Of a DNA stretch of 64,000 nucleotides, positions 56,165 to 64,000 are shown piece after piece. Positions within the stretch are counted from its first letter, which is position 1. Each line of letters starts with the position of its first letter. The position numbers and the translations under genes are program-made. The stretch comes from Salinicola halophilus (GTDB lineage: Bacteria; Pseudomonadota; Gammaproteobacteria; Pseudomonadales; Halomonadaceae): contig NZ_PZJV01000001.1 of assembly GCF_003206155.1 (NCBI RefSeq), forward strand, positions 75,862-139,861, read 5' to 3'. The notes beneath the pieces are model-generated. The model worked only from the letters and a program-made list of their open reading frames with translations, searched no databases and had not been told where the DNA came from.

Positions 56165-57159
56165 CATGACAGTGGCGTCTCTTCCGGCGGCAGGCAGAGT
56201 AGCGTGGGCCGGTCGATGGGTGTCAGCGGCGCCCGGAAATGCGCGTTGAGTTCGGGCAGCAGTTCGCGCACGCAGCGCAGGAAGAGCTCGGTCACCGGGG
56301 TCGGGTAACGGTCCTTGGGATAGACCGTGCACCAGGATCGCCGAAGCGGGAAATCGGGTATGCCGGGGCTCGCCAGTAGCCCCGAGGCCAGCTCGAGCTG
56401 AACCGCGAGGCGGGGGAGTACCGCGACGCCAAGATGTGCCATGACGCCCTGCTTGATCGCTTCGTTGGTCCCAAGCTCGATCACGTGATTCAGCGACACC
56501 CGCTCGCGGGCGGCGAATTCCTCCAGTGCCGTTCGCGCGCCGGAGCCCGGCTCGCGCATCAGGAGGTAGTGCCGGGCAAAATCCTCGAAGGTCGGCCGCG
56601 TCGCACTCGCGAGCGGATGGCCGGGCCACACCAGCGGAATCAACTCGTTGTCTAGAATCGGCATGAAGACGAGGTTGGGGTCGTCCGGCACCATGCCCAT
56701 GATGACCACGTCGTCGCGACGCTCCGCCAAGCGCTCCAGCGCCTGCACCCGGTTGCAGACCCTGAGACGAATCTGCACCTGCGGGTAGCGCGCGCGAAAG
56801 CGCGCCAGTATGTGGGGTACCACGTACTGAGCCGTCGATACGGCGGCAATGTTCAGCTCTCCCCGCACCGTTCCCGCAAGCTCCGATAGCTCCATCTGCA
56901 AGCTCGATACCTGACCGAAGATCGACTGTGCCGAGGCGGCCAGCGCGTCGGCGGCCGGTAGTACGTGCAGCGTCTTGCCGGCGTACTTGAAAAGCGGCTG
57001 TTCGAGGGCCTGTTCGAGCTGGCGTATCTGCGCGCTTACCGCTGGCTGCGTGAGACCGAGCTGCTCCGCGGCGCGCGAGTAGGACTGCTGGCGATACACC
57101 GCCTGGAAGACCTGGAGCTGACGAAAGGTCAGTCGATTGAGCAGGTTGGGTCGGGACAT
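56164..57159 (-). CDS. LysR-family regulator of pyruvate carboxylase (PycR-like)
   Basis: 331-residue LysR transcription factor. The N-terminal winged HTH (about 1-65) reads LTFRQLQVFQAVYRQQSYSRAAEQLGLTQPAVSAQIRQLE, and the C-terminal co-inducer domain (about 90-300) contains GELNIAAVSTAQYVVPHILARFR and REPGSGARTALEEFAAR. I start at ATG 57159 (MSRPNLLNRLTFRQLQVFQ). It is divergent from pycA, the arrangement of pycR-pycAB in Pseudomonas aeruginosa, which suggests it controls pyruvate carboxylase. A perfect dyad in the shared gap, placed near its own start, suggests autoregulation. Confidence 0.88.
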   Translation of the reverse strand: MSRPNLLNRLTFRQLQVFQAVYRQQSYSRAAEQLGLTQPAVSAQIRQLEQALEQPLFKYAGKTLHVLPAADALAASAQSIFGQVSSLQMELSELAGTVRGELNIAAVSTAQYVVPHILARFRARYPQVQIRLRVCNRVQALERLAERRDDVVIMGMVPDDPNLVFMPILDNELIPLVWPGHPLASATRPTFEDFARHYLLMREPGSGARTALEEFAARERVSLNHVIELGTNEAIKQGVMAHLGVAVLPRLAVQLELASGLLASPGIPDFPLRRSWCTVYPKDRYPTPVTELFLRCVRELLPELNAHFRAPLTPIDRPTLLCLPPEETPLS

Positions 57160-57180
57160 GGAGCGCCTTTGAGCAGCAGC

Positions 57181-57198
57181 TATAAGCGATTGCTTATA
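57181..57198. promoter_or_regulatory. Palindromic operator in the pycR-pycA gap
   Basis: Perfect dyad TATAAGC-GATT-GCTTATA, which contains the T-N11-A pattern of LysR boxes. It lies 22-39 bases upstream of the pycR ATG and about 160 bases before pycA, and on the minus strand follows TTGATA, a good -35, so it may overlap the regulator's own promoter. A TATAAC near 57320-57325 is a candidate pycA -10. Confidence 0.6.
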
Positions 57199-57358
57199 GG
57201 TTGGCAAAGAAATATCAATTTTTCTATTGGGTCGAGCGTGGTTAGCGTGAAATGCGCAACGCCGACGGTCGCGGCGCGCCGTTGACCACGAATCGAACGC
57301 CGAGCGATCGGTAGGCAGATATAACAACTCAGTGCCACGGGCTGTTCGGAGGCAAACG

Positions 57359-58774
57359 ATGTTCAAAAAATTGCTCATCGCCAATCGCGGCGAGATCGCC
57401 GTACGTATTGTACGGGCCTGCGCGGAGATGGGCATCCGTTCAGTGGCGATCTATACCGAGCCGGATCGCTTCTCTCTCCACGTCAAGCGGGCGGACGAGG
57501 CGCATTTCGTCGGCGACGATCCGCTGGCGGGCTACCTCGATCCCCGTCGTCTGGTGAATCTGGCTCGGGAGACCGGGTGCGATGCGATTCACCCGGGCTA
57601 TGGTTTTCTTTCGGAGAGCGCCGAGTTCGCGCGTATCTGCAGCGAAGCGGGCGTCGTCTTCGTCGGCCCGAGCGCGGACGTGATCGCCAAGATGGGCGAC
57701 AAGACCGCGGCGCGCACGGCGATGCGCGAGGCCGGCGTGCCGGTCACGCCGGGCTCCGAAGGCAACCTCGCCGACCGAGAAGAAGCGCTGACGGTGGCGC
57801 AGGCGATCGGCTATCCGGTCATGCTGAAAGCCACTTCCGGCGGCGGCGGCCGCGGCATTCGGCGCTGCGATACGCCAGAGCAGCTGGAACTCGCCTGGGA
57901 TCGGGTGATCTCCGAAGCGACCAAGGCATTCGGCAGCGCCGAGGTCTTCCTCGAGAAGTGCGTCGTCGACCCGCATCACATCGAAGTGCAGATCCTTGCC
58001 GACCGCCATGGCAGCGTGATCCATCTATTCGAGCGCGACTGCTCCATTCAGCGTCGCAATCAAAAGCTCATCGAGATCGCGCCGAGCCCGCAGCTGACGC
58101 CGGAGCAGCGCAGCTACGTGGGCAAGATGGCAGTACGCGCAGCGCAGGCGGTGGGCTACGAGAATGCCGGCACCGTGGAGTTCCTGGTCAAGGACAACGA
58201 AGTCCACTTCATGGAGATGAATACGCGGGTTCAGGTCGAGCACACCATCACCGAAGCGATCACCGGTGTCGATATCGTGCGCGAACAGCTGCGCATCGCC
58301 GCCGGCGACCGACTCGCTTATCGGCAGGCGGACATCGTCCATCACGGCTACGCGATCCAGTTTCGGATCAACGCCGAGGACCCCAAGAACGATTTCCTGC
58401 CGAGTTTCGGGCGCATCACGCGCTACTACGCCCCGGGCGGGCCCGGGGTGCGCACCGACACTGCCATCTATACCGGCTACACGATCCCACCCTATTTCGA
58501 CTCGATGTGTCTGAAGCTGATCGTCTGGGGCATGACCTGGGAAGAGACCCTGAATCGCGGCATTCGCGCGCTCAACGACATGCGCCTGCAGGGGGTGAAG
58601 ACGACAGCGCCGTACTATCAGGAGATCCTGCGCCATCCGGACTTTCGAAGCGGGCGCTTCGACACCGGCTTCGTGCCAGCGCACCCGGAGCTGCTCGACT
58701 ACTCCGTGAAGCGCAACCCCGAAGCGGTCGCGCTCGCCATTGCCGCCGCCATCGCCGCCCATGCCGGTATCTGA
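57359..58774 (+). CDS. pycA: Pyruvate carboxylase subunit A (biotin carboxylase)
   Basis: ATP-dependent carboxylation of biotin in a two-subunit pyruvate carboxylase. ATP-grasp motifs: KKLLIANRGEIAVRIVRACAEMG (residues 3-25), KATSGGGGRGIRRC (about 157-170), FLEKCVVDPHHIEVQILAD, and EMNTRVQVEHTITEAITGVDIV (about 287-308). ATG 57359 has GGAGG 6 bases upstream. Length 471 resembles PycA/AccC; no accB is adjacent, and the partner with the biotinyl domain follows directly, so PycA rather than AccC. Divergent LysR supports this. Confidence 0.93.
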   Translation: MFKKLLIANRGEIAVRIVRACAEMGIRSVAIYTEPDRFSLHVKRADEAHFVGDDPLAGYLDPRRLVNLARETGCDAIHPGYGFLSESAEFARICSEAGVVFVGPSADVIAKMGDKTAARTAMREAGVPVTPGSEGNLADREEALTVAQAIGYPVMLKATSGGGGRGIRRCDTPEQLELAWDRVISEATKAFGSAEVFLEKCVVDPHHIEVQILADRHGSVIHLFERDCSIQRRNQKLIEIAPSPQLTPEQRSYVGKMAVRAAQAVGYENAGTVEFLVKDNEVHFMEMNTRVQVEHTITEAITGVDIVREQLRIAAGDRLAYRQADIVHHGYAIQFRINAEDPKNDFLPSFGRITRYYAPGGPGVRTDTAIYTGYTIPPYFDSMCLKLIVWGMTWEETLNRGIRALNDMRLQGVKTTAPYYQEILRHPDFRSGRFDTGFVPAHPELLDYSVKRNPEAVALAIAAAIAAHAGI

Positions 58775-58805
58775 CATCGTCTCGAATCGCTTCAGGAGTC
58801 TCATC

Positions 58806-60626
58806 ATGAACGACGCCAACGCTTCCGCCGTGAAACTCAGTGACGTCGTGCTGCGCGACGGTCATCAGTCGCTGATCGCCACCCGTATGCGCACCGAAGA
58901 CATGCTGCCGATATGCAGCCAGCTCGACGCCATCGGCTTTCATTCGCTCGAGGTCTGGGGCGGGGCGACCTTCGATGCTTGCGTACGCTTTCTGAAAGAG
59001 GATCCCTGGGAGCGCCTGGCTTCATTGCGGGAGGCGATTCCCAACACGCCGCTGCAGATGCTACTGCGCGGACAGAACCTGCTCGGCTACCGTCACTATG
59101 CCGACGATGTGGTCGAGCGCTTCGTTGCCCGCGCCGCCGGCAACGGCATCGATATCTTCCGCGTCTTCGATGCATTGAACGACCTGCGCAACCTGGAGAC
59201 CGCGATGCGGGCGGTCAAGCAGAGCGGCAAGCACGCCCAGGGCACTATCTGCTACACCGTCAGCCCCGTGCATACGCTGGAGACCTACGTCGAGCAGGCC
59301 AAACGACTGGTCGACATGGGCGCGGACTCCATCGCGATCAAGGACATGGCCGGGTTGCTGACGCCGTACGCGACCTCAGAGCTGGTCGAGGCGCTGGTGG
59401 GCGCGGTCGCGGTGCCGATCCATCTGCACGCCCACGCCACGTCGGGGCTGGCCTCGTTGAGTCAGATGAAGGCGGTGGAGGCGGGCTGTCGCCATCTCGA
59501 TACCTGTATCTCGGCTTTCGCCGGGGGGACCAGCCACCCCTCGACCGAAGCGATGGTGGCCGCGTTCCAGCAGACGCCGTATGACACCGGTCTCGACCTG
59601 ATCGCCCTCAAGGAAGTCGGCGATTACTTCCGCGAGGTGCGCAAGAAATACGCCGGCTTCGAGAGCGAGTACACCCGCGAGGACGTCGGTGTGCAGATCT
59701 GGCAGGTGCCGGGCGGCATGATGTCCAATCTCGCCAATCAGATGAAGGAGCAGAATGCGCTCGGCCGCATTCGCGACGTCTTCGAGGAGATTCCTCGTGT
59801 CCGCGCCGATCTGGGCTATCCGCCGCTGGTCACGCCCACCTCGCAGATCGTCGGCACGCAGGCGGCGATGAACGTGCTCGCCGGCGAGCGCTACAAGACC
59901 ATCACCAACGAGGTGAAGCGCTACCTGACGGGAGGCTACGGCCAGCCGCCGGCGCCGGTGGATGCCAAAGTGCGGCATCAGGCCATCGGCAACGCCGAGG
60001 TGGAGGAGGGGCGTCCGGCCGACCAGATCAAGCCGGAAATGGCGCGCCTGACCGCCGATATCGGCGATCTCGCCGAGAGCGAAGAGGACGTGCTCACCTT
60101 CGCGATGTTCCCCGATCTCGGGCGTGAGTATCTGCAGGGGCGACGAGACGGGACACTGGTGCCCGAAGCGCTGCCGGCCGTCGCCGACACTAGCGTCGAG
60201 CGACCGGTCACCGAGGGCGTGCCCACGGAGTTCGTGATCGACGTCCACGGCGAGTCCTACGAGGTGCAGATCACGGGCGTCGGCAGCGGTAGCGGCAGTC
60301 GTCGACGGCTCTATCTCACCCTCGATGGGATGCCGGAGGAGGTGGTTTTCGAGGCGAAGGACGAGTTCGTCGCCGACGACAGCAAGAAGGGCGGGCGCGC
60401 GCAGGCGAATTCACCCGGGCACGTGACGACCTCGATGCCGGGCAACATCGTCGATGTCCTCGTCGCCGTGGGAGACAGTGTCAAAGAGGGGCAGGCAGTG
60501 CTGATCACCGAGGCTATGAAGATGGAGAGCGAGGTTCAGGCCCGCGTCGGCGGTACGGTCAAGGCCGTTCATGTCGCCAAGGGCGATCGGGTCACGCCCG
60601 GCGAGGTGCTCCTCGAGATCGAGTAG
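58806..60626 (+). CDS. pycB: Pyruvate carboxylase subunit B (carboxyltransferase and biotinyl domain)
   Basis: Transfers the carboxyl group to pyruvate giving oxaloacetate, an anaplerotic step. The HMGL-like TIM barrel (about 5-270) starts LSDVVLRDGHQSLIATRM, includes DMAGLLTPYATSELVEALVG and HLHAHATSGLA (metal ligands); the PYC_OADA conserved domain is about 290-465; the biotinyl domain ends the protein with EAMKMESEVQ (about 568-577). 606 residues. It also resembles oxaloacetate decarboxylase alpha subunit, but oadB and oadG are absent here. ATG 58806 has AGGAG 9 bases upstream. Confidence 0.92.
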   Translation: MNDANASAVKLSDVVLRDGHQSLIATRMRTEDMLPICSQLDAIGFHSLEVWGGATFDACVRFLKEDPWERLASLREAIPNTPLQMLLRGQNLLGYRHYADDVVERFVARAAGNGIDIFRVFDALNDLRNLETAMRAVKQSGKHAQGTICYTVSPVHTLETYVEQAKRLVDMGADSIAIKDMAGLLTPYATSELVEALVGAVAVPIHLHAHATSGLASLSQMKAVEAGCRHLDTCISAFAGGTSHPSTEAMVAAFQQTPYDTGLDLIALKEVGDYFREVRKKYAGFESEYTREDVGVQIWQVPGGMMSNLANQMKEQNALGRIRDVFEEIPRVRADLGYPPLVTPTSQIVGTQAAMNVLAGERYKTITNEVKRYLTGGYGQPPAPVDAKVRHQAIGNAEVEEGRPADQIKPEMARLTADIGDLAESEEDVLTFAMFPDLGREYLQGRRDGTLVPEALPAVADTSVERPVTEGVPTEFVIDVHGESYEVQITGVGSGSGSRRRLYLTLDGMPEEVVFEAKDEFVADDSKKGGRAQANSPGHVTTSMPGNIVDVLVAVGDSVKEGQAVLITEAMKMESEVQARVGGTVKAVHVAKGDRVTPGEVLLEIE

Positions 60627-60643
60627 GGCGGCACCGAATCTTT

Positions 60644-60679
60644 GCCGAAGCCGAAGCCGAAGCCGAAGCCGAAGCCGAA
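60644..60679 (+). repeat. Six-copy 6-bp repeat after pycB
   Basis: Six perfect GCCGAA units, starting 17 bases beyond the pycB stop and ending just before the terminator stem. Confidence 0.9.
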
Positions 60680-60687
60680 GACTAAAA

Positions 60688-60719
60688 CGACGACGCGGCG
60701 CTGAAGCGCCGCGTCGTCG
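60688..60719. terminator. Strong hairpin between pycB and pyk
   Basis: Perfect 14-bp stem (60688-60701 with 60706-60719) with a TGAA loop. A second 7-bp hairpin (60740-60760) lies nearer pyk. These serve the convergent ends of pycB and pyk. Confidence 0.85.
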
Positions 60720-60779
60720 GTTGTGACGGCGTTCCCGGGTCGCCCGTTGGAAGCGGGCGACGTCACCGGGCGTTGTCGA

Positions 60780-62243
60780 TCACCCTTCGACCTGAATGAT
60801 CTTCATCGCGTTGGTGCCGCCGTGGGCGTTCATGTGGTCGCCGCGAGTCAGGATGACATGATCGCCCGGGCTCGCGAGGCCGCGCCCCACCAGCTCGGCG
60901 ACGGCGCCGGCGTTGATCTCGGTCAGCGGTAGCGCGGAGGCGTCGAAGACCAGAGAGACGACGCCGCGATAGAGCGCCATGCGTCGCTGGACTTCGGGCG
61001 TCTCCGCGAGGGCGACGATCGGCAGGCCCGAGCGGATGCGCGACGCGATCAGCGGGGTGTAGCCGGTCGCGGTGAGACAGGCGATGGCCACGACGCCGGA
61101 GAGATGGTTGGCGGCGTACATTGCCGACAGCGCGACCGTCTCGTCGATGCGGGTGAAGCCTTCGTGGATGCGGTGCTTCGACTCTTGAGCACTGCGCTCG
61201 CGCTCGGCACCGAGGCAGAGACGATTCATGGCGTGAATGGTCTCGACCGGATAGTCACCGGCTGCCGTCTCCGCCGAGAGCATCACTGCGTCCGTGCCGT
61301 CGAGCACGGCATTGGCGACGTCGAACACCTCGGCCCGGGTCGGTAGCGGCGACTCGATCATCGACTCCATCATCTGGGTCGCCGTGATGACCACCTTGTT
61401 GAGGGTGCGGGCGCGACCGATGATGCGCTTCTGCACGCCGATCAGCTGGGCGTCGCCGATCTCCACGCCGAGATCGCCGCGGGCGACCATCACCGCCTCG
61501 GAGGCGCGGATGATGTCGTCGAGGGTTTCGTCGTCGGCGACCGCCTCGGCGCGTTCGACCTTGGCCACCAGACCGATATTCTGTCCGGCTTCCCCGAGCA
61601 GTTCACGGGCGTACTGCATGTCCGCGCCGCTACGCGGGAAGGAGACCGCGAGATAGTCGACACCGATGTCGATCGCAGTCTTCAGGTCCTCCTTGTCCTT
61701 CTCGGTCAGCGCCGACGCGGAGAGGCCACCCCCCTGCTTGTTGATGCCCTTGTTGTTGGTCAGCTTGCCGCCCACTTCGACCGTGGTGAAGATCCGGGGG
61801 CCTTCAATGCGATCGACCTTGAGTACCAGACGGCCGTCGTCGAGCAGCAGCACATCGCCGGCCTTGACGTCGTCGGCGAGCTCGGCGTAGTCGCAGCCGA
61901 CCCGCTCGCTGTCGCCGGCATTCCGGTCCAGCGACACGTCGAGAACGAACGGCTGGCCTTTGACGAGCTTCACGCCACCTTCCGCTGCGAAACGAGCGAT
62001 ACGGATTTTCGGCCCCTGCAGGTCACCCAGTGCCGCGACGGCGCGGCCGTGGCGTTCGGCCGCTTCTCTCACCGCTTCCAGTCGCCGACGGTGGTCGTCG
62101 GCACTGCCGTGGGAGAAATTCAAGCGGACGACGTCGACCCCGGCTTCGATGATAGCGTCCAGAACGCCGTCTCGATCCGTAGCGGGGCCGAGGGTGGCAA
62201 CGATCTTGGTGCGGCGAATCGGGCCGTGAAACGCGTGCTGCAT
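60780..62243 (-). CDS. pyk: Pyruvate kinase
   Basis: Converts PEP and ADP to pyruvate and ATP. Motifs: [14 protein letters not shown] (residues 10-23), [13 protein letters not shown] (about 43), [12 protein letters not shown] (about 74), [36 protein letters not shown] (active-site region, about 232-267), and [45 protein letters not shown]. The catalytic Lys in the KVERAEA segment is present. Length 487. Its minus-strand promoter is listed separately. Opposes pycAB across the terminator, so both act on the PEP-pyruvate-oxaloacetate node. Confidence 0.97.
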   Translation of the reverse strand: MQHAFHGPIRRTKIVATLGPATDRDGVLDAIIEAGVDVVRLNFSHGSADDHRRRLEAVREAAERHGRAVAALGDLQGPKIRIARFAAEGGVKLVKGQPFVLDVSLDRNAGDSERVGCDYAELADDVKAGDVLLLDDGRLVLKVDRIEGPRIFTTVEVGGKLTNNKGINKQGGGLSASALTEKDKEDLKTAIDIGVDYLAVSFPRSGADMQYARELLGEAGQNIGLVAKVERAEAVADDETLDDIIRASEAVMVARGDLGVEIGDAQLIGVQKRIIGRARTLNKVVITATQMMESMIESPLPTRAEVFDVANAVLDGTDAVMLSAETAAGDYPVETIHAMNRLCLGAERERSAQESKHRIHEGFTRIDETVALSAMYAANHLSGVVAIACLTATGYTPLIASRIRSGLPIVALAETPEVQRRMALYRGVVSLVFDASALPLTEINAGAVAELVGRGLASPGDHVILTRGDHMNAHGGTNAMKIIQVEG

Positions 62244-62334
62244 GGGGAAACTCCTGGCAACTGAAGGGTCGTCACGCCGGAGGAGAGCCCTGGCTAAGCC
62301 TGGACGGGGCCACCGACGACCGAAACGAGGGGTG

Positions 62335-62363
62335 ATTTTACATCACGCAGCCGCCGATGTCCG
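62335..62363 (-). promoter_or_regulatory. Sigma-70 promoter of pyk
   Basis: On the minus strand: CGGACA (-35, four of six), 17-base spacer, TAAAAT (-10, five of six). The predicted leader is about 85 bases. Confidence 0.55.
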
Positions 62364-62862
62364 AGGTGCTAGCCTAGGCGGCGGTGATTGGTGAAGCGAC
62401 GCCGTCGGCGTCAGGACGAGGGTTGGCCGGAGGCGATGTTGCGCGCCGGTCGTCGCCGCGACATCTGGCCGCCAAAGCCGATGGTCTCTCTCGCCGTCGG
62501 CCGCGCGTGACGCATTCCCGAGCGCGAGGGGCGGGCGCTCGGCGATTCTCGGGGTGGTTTCGCCCGGCTGGCGCACTGGCAACGGCTAGGGTAGGGTAGG
62601 CGGATTTTCCGGTCCGGCCCCGTCCGTCGTCACGTTCCATCCTCGATCGGCGCGCTAACCTCCACCGGCGCGGCACCCTCGATCGGCGAGCTACCTTGAT
62701 AGGCGCCTCGATCGCGACCGTACGCGGTCTATCATGCGGGATGCGTGGCGCGGCCGAGGCGCCCCGATCGACACCAATGTCTGGCGCGATGGCTATCGTG
62801 TCGGCGTCACCACACATCGATGGCGGCCGGAATCGACGCTAGTTCAATGAAGCAGGAGCGCT
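62364..62862. other. Non-coding stretch upstream of topA
   Basis: About 500 bases with no supported gene. The only long open frame (minus strand, 62374-62817) is Arg/Pro-rich with no conserved block. Loosely repeated segments around CTCGATCGGCG occur near 62640-62720. The gap probably holds the topA promoter, but I cannot pick it out with confidence. Confidence 0.4.
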
Positions 62863-64000
62863 ATGGGCAAGTCACTGGTAATCGTTGAGTCTCCGGCCAA
62901 GGCCAAGACCATCAACAAATATCTCGGTAACGACTTCGTCGTTAAGTCGAGCGTCGGGCATATCCGTGACCTGCCGACCAGTGGCTCGTCGAAGCAGGCG
63001 GTCGATCCCAAGGAGCGTGGTCGCCAGGCGGCGGCGACGCGGAAGATGTCGCCCGACGAGAAAGCGGTCTATCAAAAGCGCAAGCAGTGGGATCAGCTGA
63101 TCCGTCGCATGGGTATCGACCCCGAAGACGACTGGCGCGCGAACTATGAAGTGCTGCCGGGCAAGGAGAAGGTGGTCGAGGAGCTCAAGAAGCTCGCCGA
63201 CAAGAGTGACACCATCTATCTCGCGACCGACTTGGATCGCGAGGGGGAGGCGATCGCCTGGCACCTCAAGGAGACCATCGGCGGCGACGACGCTCGCTAC
63301 AAGCGTGTGGTGTTCAACGAGATCACCAAGAATGCGATCCAGGAGGCCTTCAAAGAGCCCGGTGATCTGAACATCGCCCGAGTCGAGGCGCAGCAGACCC
63401 GGCGCTTCCTCGATCGCGTGGTCGGCTTCATGGTGTCGCCGCTGCTCTGGAGCAAGATCGCGCGCGGGCTATCCGCCGGGCGAGTGCAGTCCGTCGCCGT
63501 GCGCTTGATCGTCGACCGCGAACGCGACATTCGCGCCTTCGTGCCGGAAGAGTTCTGGGACGTCCACGCCGACACGGTCACCGCCGACGGCGAGGCGGTG
63601 CGCTTCGAAGTGGCACGGGAAAACGGTGAGACGTTCCGCCCGACCTCCGAGCAGGAGACGCTATCGCGCATCGCCAAGCTGCGCCGCGACAGCTACACCG
63701 TCACCGATCGCGAGACCAAGCCGACCAGCTCCAAGCCCAACGCGCCATTCATCACCTCGACGCTGCAGCAGGCGGCGAGCGGCCGACTCGGCTTTTCGGT
63801 CAAGAAAACGATGACGCTGGCCCAGCGCCTGTACGAGGCCGGCTACATCACCTACATGCGAACCGACTCGACCAACCTCTCGCAGGATGCCGTCGCCAAC
63901 GCGCGCGACTTCATCGAAAGCGAGTTCGGTAAGGGCTACCTGCCGGAGGCGCCCAACCGCTACTCCAGCAAGCAGAACGCCCAGGAGGCACACGAAGCGA
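62863..64000 (+). CDS. topA: DNA topoisomerase I (5' part, runs off the window)
   Basis: Type IA topoisomerase relaxing negative supercoils. Only the first 379 codons are here. The TOPRIM domain begins [19 protein letters not shown] (residues 4-22) and carries the acidic triad in [16 protein letters not shown] (about 121-136); [16 protein letters not shown] and [20 protein letters not shown] follow, and the catalytic tyrosine is in [15 protein letters not shown] (about 326-340). ATG 62863 is preceded by CAGGAG at 7 bases. An extra Lys/Arg-rich insert around residues 45-85 is usual in gammaproteobacteria. Confidence 0.95.
   Translation, partial: MGKSLVIVESPAKAKTINKYLGNDFVVKSSVGHIRDLPTSGSSKQAVDPKERGRQAAATRKMSPDEKAVYQKRKQWDQLIRRMGIDPEDDWRANYEVLPGKEKVVEELKKLADKSDTIYLATDLDREGEAIAWHLKETIGGDDARYKRVVFNEITKNAIQEAFKEPGDLNIARVEAQQTRRFLDRVVGFMVSPLLWSKIARGLSAGRVQSVAVRLIVDRERDIRAFVPEEFWDVHADTVTADGEAVRFEVARENGETFRPTSEQETLSRIAKLRRDSYTVTDRETKPTSSKPNAPFITSTLQQAASGRLGFSVKKTMTLAQRLYEAGYITYMRTDSTNLSQDAVANARDFIESEFGKGYLPEAPNRYSSKQNAQEAHEA

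Noticed and set aside
58806-60626. Sodium-pumping oxaloacetate decarboxylase alpha subunit
   Set aside because: The domain order is compatible, but oadB and oadG are absent and the gene is paired with a biotin carboxylase and a divergent LysR gene, as in pycAB.
62374-62817. 147-codon minus-strand frame between pyk and topA
   Set aside because: Arg/Pro-rich, no ribosome-binding site and no recognisable block; treated as non-coding.

Overview
The window is a gene-dense, high-GC chromosomal segment of a gammaproteobacterium. Protein sequences and gene order (nth-rsxB-metG, mrp-dcd, purMN against perM-hda, proA-nadD-rsfS-rlmH-mrdA-rodA-mltB-rlpA-dacA-ybeD-lipB-lipA, pycR against pycAB, a PPi-type phosphofructokinase) fit the Halomonadaceae (Halomonas or a close relative). 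That placement is inference from gene content; no rRNA gene is present to confirm it. I see no tRNA, rRNA, CRISPR array, prophage or insertion sequence.

Layout. 1-5 kb: RNase T, argininosuccinate synthase, a HlyU-family protein, a bacterial homologue of the tRNA-queuosine mannosyltransferase, a GST and a secreted DUF1161 protein. 5-9 kb: nth, a soluble stand-alone RsxB-like ferredoxin with a long charged tail, and metG. 9.5-16.9 kb: a GNAT-like remnant, then ASCH protein, DoxX-like protein, DNA polymerase II, GST, LuxS and TerB-like protein, sitting between metG and mrp-dcd, which are usually neighbours. 17-22 kb: aldo/keto reductase, purMN, perM-hda. 22-24 kb: a chemoreceptor with a sigma-28-type promoter and a C-terminal EWETF tether. 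24-37 kb: a polyamine uptake and gamma-glutamylation cluster (PuuB, two binding proteins, two permeases, an ATPase, two PuuA-type ligases) with an unknown lipoprotein and a glycine-zipper protein inside it. 37-44 kb: PPi-phosphofructokinase, mpl-ubiX, and a coupled three-gene membrane operon made of two degenerate GGDEF-like proteins and a DedA-PAP2 fusion. 44-55 kb: proline and NAD synthesis, ribosome silencing and methylation, the cell-elongation and murein genes, and lipoate synthesis. 55-64 kb: a GAF protein, PycR with divergent pycAB, pyruvate kinase, and the 5' part of topA.

The genes form recognisable modules: rod-shape and peptidoglycan synthesis/remodelling (mrdA, rodA, mltB, rlpA, dacA, mpl), the pyruvate/PEP node (pfp, pyk, pycAB, pycR), polyamine use, and nucleotide synthesis (purMN, dcd). 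The most unusual pattern is recurrent: short perfect or near-perfect tandem repeats (periods 6, 8, 12, 16, 18 and 27 bp) lie at, or within about 25 bp after, the stop codons of at least seven different genes, and several copies include the stop codon itself. The other candidates for a poorly described system are the degenerate-GGDEF/DedA-PAP2 operon and the queuosine-mannosyltransferase homologue.
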